Source: Reinekea blandensis MED297
Lineage (GTDB): Bacteria > Pseudomonadota > Gammaproteobacteria > Pseudomonadales > Natronospirillaceae
Length of the DNA: 64,000 bases
Direction: 5' to 3'
NCBI RefSeq assembly: GCF_000153185.1
Contig: NZ_CH724151.1
Span: 573,154 to 637,153, forward strand
In this document: piece by piece, positions 45,103-53,505 of the stretch
Layout: each line of letters opens with the position of its first letter
Numbering within the stretch: the stretch's first letter is position 1
Notes under the pieces: model-generated
What the model saw: only the letters and a program-made list of their open reading frames with translations
Databases searched by the model: none
What the model was told of the DNA's origin: nothing
Position numbers and translations under genes: made by a program

Positions 45103-46626
45103 TTAGTTTTTTAGGTTTTTCTTATACACATCTTCACGTCGGTCCATTAAATTTCGGACCGTACCTTCGGTGTGTAACAAGCGCAGCTTGTCGAGGTCCA
45201 TATCCGAAAACAGCAGCATTTCCGTATTAGGGGTCGCTTCGGACAGAATGGCATCGTGAGGAAATGCAAAGTCCGAAGGTGACAACATGGCCGACTGTCC
45301 ATACTGCACGTCCAGACTTTCAACCTGCGGCAGGTTACCAACACTGCCGGCAAGCACCACGTAGCATTCATTTTCAATGGCACGTGCCTGCGCGCAATGA
45401 CGCACACGCAGATAACTGTTTTTCGTGTCGGTCCAGAACGGTACGAATAGAATTTCAAGTCCCTGCTTAGCCATCAGACGGCCCAGTTCCGGAAACTCAA
45501 CGTCATAACAAATCAGTATGCCAACCTTGCCGGCATCGGTGTCGAACACCGAAATTTTATCGCCACCCTGAATCACCCAGTCATTCTTTTCATGCGGGGT
45601 AATGTGAATTTTTTTCTGCTCATCGACCTGACCACTGCGATGACAAAGGTAGGACACGTTATAGATGTGATCGTCTTCCGCCAGCGGCATCGAACCAGTA
45701 ATGATGTTGGCGTTGTATTCAATGGCCATCTGCGACATGCGTTCGCGGAACAAAGGCGTGTATTCCGCCAACGCCCGGATCGCTTCGGTTTGGCTGGCGT
45801 ACTCCTTCAAGCCCATCAGCGGCGCATTAAAAAACTCGGGAAACACGATAAAATCGCTTTGATAGTCAGAGACGGTATCGACAAAGTATTCGACCTGGGA
45901 CAACAGTTCATCGACACTTTCGACGGTACGCATCTGCCATTGCACCGAACCCACCCGGACGGTACTTTTACGCGCTTCCAGTACCGTATCTTTTGGTTCA
46001 AACAGGATGTTGTTCCATTCCAGTAATGTGGCATAACCGGAACTGCCTTCATCTTCTGGCAGGTATTTTTTCAGCAGACGTTTGACCCGGAAGTCGTTCG
46101 ACAGTTGAAACGACAGAATCGGATCGTATATCTCTTTACGAGACACACGGTCAATGTACTCAGCCGGGGTCACGTCATCTTTATAATTGTGATATTCGGG
46201 GATTCGGCCGCCGGCCAGAATGGCCCGGAAGTTATACTGTCGGCAGAGTTCTTTGCGAGCATCATAAAGACGCCGGCCTAAACGCAAGCCGCGATGGCTT
46301 TTGCCAATGACCACGTCGAGACCGTACATGGCATCGCCATTCTGATCACTTTTCACATTGTTGTTCGAGCCGACCAGATCTTCATAGGTATGCGGGTTGG
46401 AAAAGCGCGCGTATTTCACCTGAACACTCAACGCCAAACCCACCAGCTTGCCACCATCTAAAATGCCAAGCTGCCCTTCCGGGAAGTCTTCAATCAACTG
46501 TTCGATGGTATGCTTTGGCCAAGCCCCTCCCAAATCGGGATAGGCATCGTCCATCAGGGCTTTGATTTGTGGATATTGATCAAGTGTCAGATTACAGATT
46601 TCAATACGGGCGGCTTCAATGGCCAT
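45103..46626 (-). CDS. GNAT acetyltransferase fused to carbon-nitrogen hydrolase
   Basis: 507 residues from the ATG at 46626 (GGAAGG upstream). N-terminal GNAT domain about 1-210 (GLDVVIGKSHRGLRLGRRLYDARKEL for acetyl-CoA binding) and C-terminal nitrilase-superfamily domain about 225-500. The Glu-Lys-Cys triad is visible: E in IVFPEFFNAP, K in VDEQKKIHITPHE and C in GILICYDVEFPE. Fused proteins of this kind are known in gammaproteobacteria without an assigned reaction. Stand-alone gene. Confidence 0.92.
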   Translation of the reverse strand: MAIEAARIEICNLTLDQYPQIKALMDDAYPDLGGAWPKHTIEQLIEDFPEGQLGILDGGKLVGLALSVQVKYARFSNPHTYEDLVGSNNNVKSDQNGDAMYGLDVVIGKSHRGLRLGRRLYDARKELCRQYNFRAILAGGRIPEYHNYKDDVTPAEYIDRVSRKEIYDPILSFQLSNDFRVKRLLKKYLPEDEGSSGYATLLEWNNILFEPKDTVLEARKSTVRVGSVQWQMRTVESVDELLSQVEYFVDTVSDYQSDFIVFPEFFNAPLMGLKEYASQTEAIRALAEYTPLFRERMSQMAIEYNANIITGSMPLAEDDHIYNVSYLCHRSGQVDEQKKIHITPHEKNDWVIQGGDKISVFDTDAGKVGILICYDVEFPELGRLMAKQGLEILFVPFWTDTKNSYLRVRHCAQARAIENECYVVLAGSVGNLPQVESLDVQYGQSAMLSPSDFAFPHDAILSEATPNTEMLLFSDMDLDKLRLLHTEGTVRNLMDRREDVYKKNLKN

Positions 46627-46720
46627 ACAACCTTCCAAGTGTCACATGATGAAACCACAGAATAGCGCATCCGCCACATGCAACACAAAGGACGCCCCGA
46701 CAAGGCCGCGTAAACGCGCG

Positions 46721-46745
46721 TAAAAAAGCCCGCATTAGCGGGCTC
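46721..46745 (-). terminator. Intrinsic terminator after phoX
   Basis: 7-bp stem AGCCCGC / GCGGGCT with a 4-nt loop, read leftward, followed on the minus strand by a run of six T. It ends phoX. Confidence 0.85.
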
Positions 46746-46770
46746 TATAAGCAGTTTTTCGAACGCTGAA

Positions 46771-48636
46771 CTAAGCGCCGACGATACCACCGTCTTCTCG
46801 ACGAATGGCGATTACGGAAGAACGTGGAACGCCATCTTTTTCAGCGTTTGGCCAGGCATTAGACGGATGCTGAATGCCAACAAACACCGTGCGCTGATCG
46901 TTACTGAAGGTGATACCGGTGATTTCACAACCGTTCGGTCCGACCATAAACCGGCGGATGTGCCCGCTAACCGGATCGGCGACCAGCATCTGGTTATTGC
47001 CCTGTCCGGCAAAAATGCCTTCGTTTGAGTAATTACCATCGGTCTGAATCCACAGGCGACCATCGTTATCGAACATCAGGCCATCGGGACTGTTAAACAT
47101 GTTGTCAGCTGAAACGTTGTCACTGCCGGCCATCGCACCCGATTGCGTTTCCGGGTTACCAGCCATGGCAAACAGATCCCAACCGAAACGGCTGGCTTTG
47201 TGATCTCGGTTCTCCGGAACCCAACGGATGATGTGCCCGAATGGGTTTTCCTCACGCGGGTTCGCCGCATTGAGTGGCTGATTGTCGCGTACGCCACGGT
47301 ACTTGTTATTGGTTAGGGTGCAGAAGACCATCGGTGAAGACGGATGACAAGCGACCCACTCCGGACGATCCATGGTAGTAGCCCCAACAAAGCGAGCGGC
47401 CAAACGTGCGTAGACCAGAATGTATTCCTGACTGTCAAAACCGTTGGCCTGAGTCAGCCCGTTTTTGCCATAGGTCAGCTCAACCCATTCGCCGCTGCCA
47501 TTGTCATTGAACTTAGCCGCGTACAGGGTACCGTTTTCCAACAGCGTCATGTTATGCGCACGATCGCCTTCACGGTAGGTATCGCGTGATATAAATTTAT
47601 AGATGAACTCACCGCGCTCGTCATCGCCCATATAAGCCACAGCGTGACCATCTTTCGACAGCGTCAATGCCGCGTTCTCGTGCTTGAACCGACCCATGGC
47701 CGTACGCTTCATGGCTTTTGATGAGGGGTTGTACGGATCAATCTCAACAATCCAACCAAAACGGTTGGCTTCGTTCGGGTGCTTTGCCAGATTGAACCGT
47801 TCTTCGGTTGGCCACCAGTTGTAATCGAAACCGGTCTCGCTCAAGCCATAAGCTTTCTGTTCATCAGAAAAAGCAGTGCCGGCCGGCGCACCAAAGTAGC
47901 CATTGAAGTTTTCTTCACAAGTCAGGTAAGTGCCCCAAGGGGTTTGACCGTTGCCGCAGTTGTTCAGCGTGCCGATCACCTTAGTGCCCGTACGATCCAT
48001 ATCAGTTTGAACCAAAGGATGACCCGCGACCGGTCCCGTCAACACAAACTCATCCGCATTACCGTGCAGGCGACGGTTGAGGTCAGAGTTCTTCACCACT
48101 TTCCATTTGTTAAACCAATTACGTTTAACCTCGAACACATTCACACCGTGTGCCGCAATTTCTTTGCGAACGTCGTCGGCAGTCAGGTTCTCGCCACCGT
48201 GAGTGTGCATGAACTTTTTATTAATGTACTCACTGTTCGCGGCCAGAATTGCACGATCTTCATCCACGCCGCCGTCTTTGTCGGTCAGGTGAAACAGGCT
48301 CATGCCATCAGTATTGTCACCGTATTGACCGAGCTGATCTTCGGCGCTGTTTTCAACATCAAACTTCGACGCACCCTTCAGGATCGGGTCACCCCAGGAA
48401 ACCAGCACATCGTATTCATAGCCTTCCGGCAATACGACTGTATCCGCGGTGCTGGTAGGTACTGCTGGAAAACTCATCAGCGTAGTTGCCTGGCTGACTG
48501 CTTGAGACAAGGCAGACGTGCCGGCTAAAAAGCCCGCAGCACTGACGGTGCCACCGGTTTTAATGATTTGACGACGGGACATCGCCGGGTTCAGAAGGTT
48601 GTGAAACTCTACAGGCTTGTGCTGATCGTTTTCCAT
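46771..48636 (-). CDS. phoX: PhoX family alkaline phosphatase
   Basis: 621 residues from the ATG at 48636 with GGAGAG upstream. A twin-arginine signal (SRRQIIKTGG) near residues 20-50 fits Tat export. The DUF839/PhoX region has FEVKRNW..., the NCGNGQTPWGTYLTCEENFNGYF segment, and SGEWVELTYG-like motifs. PhoX is a periplasmic Ca2+/Fe phosphatase releasing phosphate from phosphomonoesters, common in marine bacteria. A double Pho box lies 58 bp upstream. The tat genes at 33.3-34.8 kb would serve this enzyme. Confidence 0.95.
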   Translation of the reverse strand: MENDQHKPVEFHNLLNPAMSRRQIIKTGGTVSAAGFLAGTSALSQAVSQATTLMSFPAVPTSTADTVVLPEGYEYDVLVSWGDPILKGASKFDVENSAEDQLGQYGDNTDGMSLFHLTDKDGGVDEDRAILAANSEYINKKFMHTHGGENLTADDVRKEIAAHGVNVFEVKRNWFNKWKVVKNSDLNRRLHGNADEFVLTGPVAGHPLVQTDMDRTGTKVIGTLNNCGNGQTPWGTYLTCEENFNGYFGAPAGTAFSDEQKAYGLSETGFDYNWWPTEERFNLAKHPNEANRFGWIVEIDPYNPSSKAMKRTAMGRFKHENAALTLSKDGHAVAYMGDDERGEFIYKFISRDTYREGDRAHNMTLLENGTLYAAKFNDNGSGEWVELTYGKNGLTQANGFDSQEYILVYARLAARFVGATTMDRPEWVACHPSSPMVFCTLTNNKYRGVRDNQPLNAANPREENPFGHIIRWVPENRDHKASRFGWDLFAMAGNPETQSGAMAGSDNVSADNMFNSPDGLMFDNDGRLWIQTDGNYSNEGIFAGQGNNQMLVADPVSGHIRRFMVGPNGCEITGITFSNDQRTVFVGIQHPSNAWPNAEKDGVPRSSVIAIRREDGGIVGA

Positions 48637-48693
48637 CAGTGCTCTCTCCATGGATGGGTCATTATTATGAGAGCGACATTCTTAGAGGGAAGT

Positions 48694-48733
48694 GTGACAG
48701 AGGTATGTCAGTTTGTTGAACGTGAGATGACAC
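48694..48733 (-). promoter_or_regulatory. Tandem Pho box (four 7-bp repeats, 11-bp period)
   Basis: Reading leftward from 48733, GTGTCAT-ctca-CGTTCAA-caaa-CTGACAT-acct-CTGTCAC: four heptamers spaced exactly 11 bp apart. The last two match the E. coli Pho box (CTGTCAT) closely. PhoB should bind here and activate phoX under phosphate limitation. TAAGAAT lies about 9 bp further on as a possible -10 box. Confidence 0.8.
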
Positions 48734-48882
48734 TCAGAGCCTGGCTCGGTCCACAGTCGCTGAAAACTCACAGAGAAAAACCGGTGTCTTAAAAATTTTT
48801 GTGACCAAACATTGGTTATTAAATGACGGAATCCCTTAAGGTGACTGCGTTTATCGTCAAACAACTGCCAATAAGGAAAACT

Positions 48883-49746
48883 ATGAACTGTCGACTAAAC
48901 CTCGCACTTTGTACCGGCGCACTGGCCCTGAGCGGCTTCACCTTTGCCAACGACCGGGTGACCAACTTAGAGCTGGATCACGCCACTGTCCATAACATGG
49001 GAACAGCCCCTTTCCTTCAGTTTAATGAAGTGACCCATGGCAGTTTTACACTATCTGAGTCAATGGACAGCCCTTCTCTTAAGCTTACAGATCTGGTGTT
49101 AGAATTTGACACACTGCCGGCACTTGCCATTGACCGCCTGACCTTTAAAGATGAACCAAATGCAATCTGCCATTCTCCGTATTCGGGTTTGCCAGGTTAT
49201 TTCGAAGGCAAAAGCTTAGATACCTGGGCATTTCAGGAAATCGTCGTCCAGGTTTGTTTAAGTCACATGTCCGATACTGAGTATGACGTGAAGTTTGAAG
49301 TCGGCTTTGCTTCGGGTGAATCCTACATCGGGCCAAACATGGGCGATATGGTTGTACCGCTGGCAAGCATACAGGGGTTCGCCCTGGATACGACTCCGAC
49401 AACCATTGTCGATACGTTTGAGACTGAGTTCATGGGCAAAGAACTTGTGCTCTCCCTGAACCAACGTCCGGGCGACATTCAGCAAGAATGGGGATCAGCT
49501 TTCGGCTTTAAGGCGGACGCCACCTGGATGGGACATGAAAACAAAACACTGGCTTTCCAGAACTATAATGCAACGCCATTTGCCAACGCCATCGGCTTTG
49601 ATGTGATTGAAGACACCAACTTACCAGAGCCCGATCAAATCCAGATCAGCATTAAGTATCGTACGGAAATGGGGTCCATTGAACAGACGGATTACCAACC
49701 GTTGTTTATGCTTATGGATGAAGCCTACGGCCCATTGATGTTCTGA
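48883..49746 (+). CDS. Predicted secreted protein of unknown function
   Basis: 287 residues from the ATG at 48883, with AAGGA before it; an in-frame start at 48823 lacks a ribosome site. Signal peptide NCRLNLALCTGALALSGFTFA. The mature part has alternating strands and no motif I recognise. Divergent from phoX with the Pho boxes between, so it may also respond to phosphate limitation, which is inference. Confidence 0.7.
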   Translation: MNCRLNLALCTGALALSGFTFANDRVTNLELDHATVHNMGTAPFLQFNEVTHGSFTLSESMDSPSLKLTDLVLEFDTLPALAIDRLTFKDEPNAICHSPYSGLPGYFEGKSLDTWAFQEIVVQVCLSHMSDTEYDVKFEVGFASGESYIGPNMGDMVVPLASIQGFALDTTPTTIVDTFETEFMGKELVLSLNQRPGDIQQEWGSAFGFKADATWMGHENKTLAFQNYNATPFANAIGFDVIEDTNLPEPDQIQISIKYRTEMGSIEQTDYQPLFMLMDEAYGPLMF

Positions 49747-49817
49747 CCATGTCCAAGGGCCGTTCGTTGTTTGTTGACGGCCCTGACCTTATCCAAGCTG
49801 CGCAAATACGGATTCAG

Positions 49818-50513
49818 CTACCACGGCAACAAACCTTTTTCAGTACTCCACAACGAACGATGCACCAGTTGCCCCGTTTGAATCTGATGCCAAATCCGTT
49901 CCGCGGCAGTCTCGGGTGTCATGCTGGCATCCGAGGACGCCATCTTGGTCAACAGTCGACCGGGATGGATGGCCGCAACGGTGATGCCTTCCTCTTCTAA
50001 ATCGTCGGCTAAACACAGCGTTAACATGTTTAACGCCGCCTTGCTGATGCGATACGAATAGGAGCACCCGCTACCCTTTGCAGCGCCTTCGGCCTGCATG
50101 GCCATCGATCCACGACGCGAACTGATGGTGACGATACTGGCCTGAGTTGATCGCCGTAACGCCGGCAAAGCGCCTTTCACCGTGGCAAAGGTACCCAGGC
50201 AGTTGGTTTGCAAGACCCGCTCTATCTGCTCAGCGGTAGCGGTATCGACCGTCGGGCCTTTACTTCCGGTGCCGGCGTTGCAAATCAGGACATCAATAGC
50301 AACCTCAGAAAGCCACTTAGCCATCCGGTCGCTGACATCCATTTCGGTCAGATCGGCAATCAGGACGTTCGCCCCGGGCAGTTCTGTCAGCAATGCCGCT
50401 TTGTCGGTCTCCGAGCGCACCGTCAACCACAGTCCGCAACCGCGCCGATGAGCCTCAATGGACAAGGCCCGACCGAGTCCCCGAGCGGCACCGGTAATTA
50501 GTACCTGCGGCAT
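49818..50513 (-). CDS. Short-chain dehydrogenase/reductase
   Basis: 231 residues from the ATG at 50513; GTG and TTG lie just upstream in frame. Cofactor motif TGAARGLGRA, and NAG in LICNAGTGS. Active-site segment SYRISKAALNML carries Tyr and Lys with an S-x-Y pattern. Family members reduce or oxidise small carbonyl compounds. It starts 24 bp after the adenosylhomocysteinase-like gene ends and is likely in one transcript with it. Substrate unknown. Confidence 0.9.
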   Translation of the reverse strand: MPQVLITGAARGLGRALSIEAHRRGCGLWLTVRSETDKAALLTELPGANVLIADLTEMDVSDRMAKWLSEVAIDVLICNAGTGSKGPTVDTATAEQIERVLQTNCLGTFATVKGALPALRRSTQASIVTISSRRGSMAMQAEGAAKGSGCSYSYRISKAALNMLTLCLADDLEEEGITVAAIHPGRLLTKMASSDASMTPETAAERIWHQIQTGQLVHRSLWSTEKGLLPW

Positions 50514-50537
50514 CAACACTGCACCTTCCTCGTTTTA

Positions 50538-51659
50538 TTAACGAACATCGACGAGGCCCGGCTTCCAGGCCTCATCCGGTAGCATCTGCAACCCTGACGA
50601 CAAGGTGTCCACATGAGTAAACAGATAATGAATACCTCCGGCCATAATGGCCAAAGTGACATCAAACGCATTCAAGCTGTCACCAAAGCCAGCGGTCAGA
50701 TTAAACATTGCGCCATTGGCTAACAGATAGATACTCCGTTGGTTCAGGTTGTACTCAAAAACATGGGGTAGAACCTCCGTTGCAGAGAGTGAGTCCAGTT
50801 CGTGTACTCGAATCTCCCCGGTCCCATGACCGACGTTCATCACGAAGGCGCCGTCTTTTAAGGCACTCAGCTCCGGTAAGCCGACAATGCCTTTAGCGCC
50901 CGTCGCGGTCACCAACACATCGGTTTGCGCTAATAAATCGTTCAGTTCACCCGTTGCCCAACCGTCGTAGCGGGCCATCAATGCTCTGGCCGGATCGTGT
51001 TCGACAACGGTCACATGCCCGCCATAGGCTTTGGCAGCCGCAGCGACACCTTGTCCAACCAAGCCGTAGCCCAATAACGTGATCTGTTTTTCATGCAGAG
51101 TCAGGTAAGTACGCTGACAAAACGCCTGCCAGGCCGTTAACCCGACCATGTGTCGATTGTGCAGGCCTTCTTTGGCATCGAGGTCGTCCCAGTTGAGGAC
51201 CGGGAACGGCAAGTCACAGTTTTTAAGTCGCGCCACGCCGGAACCGGTGCCTTCAAGCGCACCTTTAAAACCGGAAACCGATTGCTTCGCCACCCGTTCA
51301 ATCAGCTCACCGCCAAACTCGCAGATGAACTCAGGCTGCCAGTCCACGGCTTTCTGCAGACTGTCTAACCAATCCGACTCCGACATACCTTGCCAGGCGC
51401 AGGCTTCCGCGCCTTTGCTCTTTAAATACAGTACGACTTCGTCCCGAACTGTATTCGGGTCACAGGTGGTGATAAACATCTGTGCACCCTGTTCCAACAG
51501 CTGTTCAAACACCGGAATCATCTTGATGTCCAGATGGGTGCAAATGGCGACTTTCGCACCGTCAGGAACCGTCAAAGACTTAAGAACTTTTTGGGTTCTG
51601 GGTAACTGCCGTTGCACCCAACTCAACTGGCGTTGGAACTCCGCGGATAATTCAGACAT
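50538..51659 (-). CDS. Adenosylhomocysteinase-like NAD-dependent protein
   Basis: 373 residues, shorter than true S-adenosylhomocysteine hydrolase (about 430-470). The Rossmann motif is GYGLVGQG (usual: GYGDVGKG), and several conserved regions are recognisable (CTHLDIKMIPVFEQLL, EGTGSGVARL). The active-site Lys-x3-Asp of the true enzyme appears to be K-x3-His here, in DAKEGLHNRHMVG. The C-terminal KYR motif is missing. It may act on a different nucleoside thioether, or the alignment may mislead; I cannot settle this by eye. An SDR gene follows. Confidence 0.75.
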   Translation of the reverse strand: MSELSAEFQRQLSWVQRQLPRTQKVLKSLTVPDGAKVAICTHLDIKMIPVFEQLLEQGAQMFITTCDPNTVRDEVVLYLKSKGAEACAWQGMSESDWLDSLQKAVDWQPEFICEFGGELIERVAKQSVSGFKGALEGTGSGVARLKNCDLPFPVLNWDDLDAKEGLHNRHMVGLTAWQAFCQRTYLTLHEKQITLLGYGLVGQGVAAAAKAYGGHVTVVEHDPARALMARYDGWATGELNDLLAQTDVLVTATGAKGIVGLPELSALKDGAFVMNVGHGTGEIRVHELDSLSATEVLPHVFEYNLNQRSIYLLANGAMFNLTAGFGDSLNAFDVTLAIMAGGIHYLFTHVDTLSSGLQMLPDEAWKPGLVDVR

Positions 51660-51841
51660 AGCAAGGTAAACCTAACCAAAAAGAGAACGAATCATACCGG
51701 GACTCCGCTCGCAAATAAAAGCGTCCTGTCTTTCCGATTAACTGTGTGATCTAAGTCTTAAATTGAGAGTAAAACGCATTACCATCCGCCTGTTTCGGGC
51801 CATTATCAGGTTCCGATCAGAACACACAGGCGTACATCCTC

Positions 51842-52504
51842 ATGCGATCCTCTATTCCTACGGTGGTTGGAGCCTGTCTGCTCTCGGCCTGCTTCACCGA
51901 ATCACCTGATTCTAATGATCCGGACAACAACACAGAGGCTTGCGAAACCGGTGAAATTTGCCAAACATGGCTAGACACCCATAACAACTTCCGCGCCGAA
52001 CTCAACGCCGGGACGGTTGTCGACGACGGCACATATGGGACTTATCCCATCCCAGCCACACCCTTACCGACTTTGACCTGGAATGCTCAATTAGCGCAGG
52101 TGGCACAAGCACACGCCGACGCCTGCGTTTACGAACACAATCCGAACCGCGAGGATGAATACGTAGCTGCCGGCGGAGAAAATATCTACATCGGTGAAAA
52201 CATTGCCGTGAATGGCACGACCGGTACATTGGCCACACTCGAAACCTATGCCGAAGCACAGACCGAAGCCTGGTGGAGTGAGTACGATTTATGGCATTAC
52301 AAAACTTACCAACATGGCACTGACAGTGACGCCGGACATTTCACGCAAATGATCTGGGCAAACACCATTGAAATCGGTTGTGGCATTGCGTCCTGCCCTG
52401 GCATTCTTCCGGGATACACGAATGCCGCTTTTGGTGTTTGTAACTACGGCCCGGGTGGCAATTACAACGGCCAATACCCCTACGAAGTATCCGTTCTGCC
52501 ATAA
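51842..52504 (+). CDS. CAP-domain (SCP/PR-1) lipoprotein
   Basis: 220 residues. A lipobox LLSAC suggests outer or inner membrane anchoring. The CAP fold has its hallmarks: HNNFRAELNAG, HADACVYEHN, GENIYIGENIAV and HFTQMIWANTIEIGCG, with the His/Glu cleft residues. Four further cysteines (EACETGEICQ, GCGIASCPG) may form disulphides. Bacterial CAP proteins are secreted and of unclear role. A weak ribosome site precedes the start. Confidence 0.9.
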   Translation: MRSSIPTVVGACLLSACFTESPDSNDPDNNTEACETGEICQTWLDTHNNFRAELNAGTVVDDGTYGTYPIPATPLPTLTWNAQLAQVAQAHADACVYEHNPNREDEYVAAGGENIYIGENIAVNGTTGTLATLETYAEAQTEAWWSEYDLWHYKTYQHGTDSDAGHFTQMIWANTIEIGCGIASCPGILPGYTNAAFGVCNYGPGGNYNGQYPYEVSVLP

Positions 52505-52516
52505 CAGAGTTCGCGC

Positions 52517-53173
52517 TCAACAGTATTCTGCAAACAACGTCCGTAAGCGATTGGCGTCGTCGAGGAAGGGCGCTTCGTATGGCCGATACGTACCCGGTTG
52601 GTTGATTGCCGCCTGGTTACGGCTTTGCAAAAAGCGTTGCATACCCGCCGCGTTCAACCAGTAAAAAAGACCCCAGTTCGGAAAGTCCCAGTCGGCGTTA
52701 TAGGGGTGTGCTTCGTAATCCACACAACTCAACGTGCCGTCATCCATCAGCAGGAAATTCGTTGGAAAGTAGTCGACATGAAACCCGGCCTGCTTCAGTT
52801 GAAAGTGATATCGAAAAACCTTCTCGAACAATGCATCGGTCATCGTTGATGACAACACCCGCTCGATCAGCGGTTTACCAGCAATGTACTCCTTGACTAA
52901 CAAGCGCTGTTCCTCGTTCACCGCAAGCAACCGTGGTACATGGACGCCGGCTGCGAACATGCGCTCGTAGCTGGTGACTTCAAACGCGACCGCCCGCTCC
53001 AGCGGCACATGACTGTCCGGCGTGTCCATGAAATGTTTAACGGTAACGGAATGGTCAGCATAGGTATAGCGATAGGACACCGCCGATTTCCCCCGCCCCA
53101 GTTCAGCGGCACAACGATATCGCTGACCATCTAAAACAACGGCATCAGGCTCCCAGGTGACGGATAAGGTCAT
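52517..53173 (-). CDS. Small protein-kinase-like fold protein (PKL family)
   Basis: 218 residues. The nucleotide Gly-rich loop LGRGKSAVSYRY, ATP-binding Lys in VTVKHFMD, catalytic loop HVDYFPTNFLL (HxDxxxxN) and metal-binding DYE (CVDYEAHPYN) are all present, so phosphotransfer is plausible. It is near the size of Kdo/waaP-like and RIO-type kinases. Substrate unknown. Convergent with the CAP gene. Confidence 0.8.
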   Translation of the reverse strand: MTLSVTWEPDAVVLDGQRYRCAAELGRGKSAVSYRYTYADHSVTVKHFMDTPDSHVPLERAVAFEVTSYERMFAAGVHVPRLLAVNEEQRLLVKEYIAGKPLIERVLSSTMTDALFEKVFRYHFQLKQAGFHVDYFPTNFLLMDDGTLSCVDYEAHPYNADWDFPNWGLFYWLNAAGMQRFLQSRNQAAINQPGTYRPYEAPFLDDANRLRTLFAEYC

Positions 53174-53505
53174 GCGAACTTCCTTTCAGGGTCTTAGGCA
53201 TCGGCTCTGGAGCCTGTAACACTACCCCGACCTTACCAGTGCGCGCAGATCGAATCTTTGATTGGGTGGAAAGCGACTGGCTTATCAGAAACGCGCGTAT
53301 CAGTTCCAGCCCGTAACGTTAAAAAATTACCGAAGCACAGTGACCGATGGTCTGCGAACCCGATCACTCCAACCACCATGGATGCCTCCGTGACAGGGTC
53401 GTACTCGCGAGACCATGCAGCTTATGAGTCGATTAGTGCAAACCGCGCAAAAAAGCAAAATCAACCACGTTGATTCTGCCCCTTATGAATCTGTTGTTCT
53501 AAATG
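53174..53505. other. Intergenic region between the kinase-like and ABC-F genes
   Basis: 332 bp. A plus-strand frame at 53258-53473 lacks a ribosome site and normal coding composition and is not called. The right end holds the ABC-F terminator. Nothing else was seen. Confidence 0.4.
53445..53475 (-). terminator. Probable terminator of the ABC-F gene
   Basis: Perfect 7-bp stem AATCAAC / GTTGATT with a 3-nt loop, followed leftward by a T-run (TTGCTTTTTTG). Confidence 0.6.

Noticed and set aside
53258..53473. 71-residue frame
   Set aside because: No ribosome site, odd composition.
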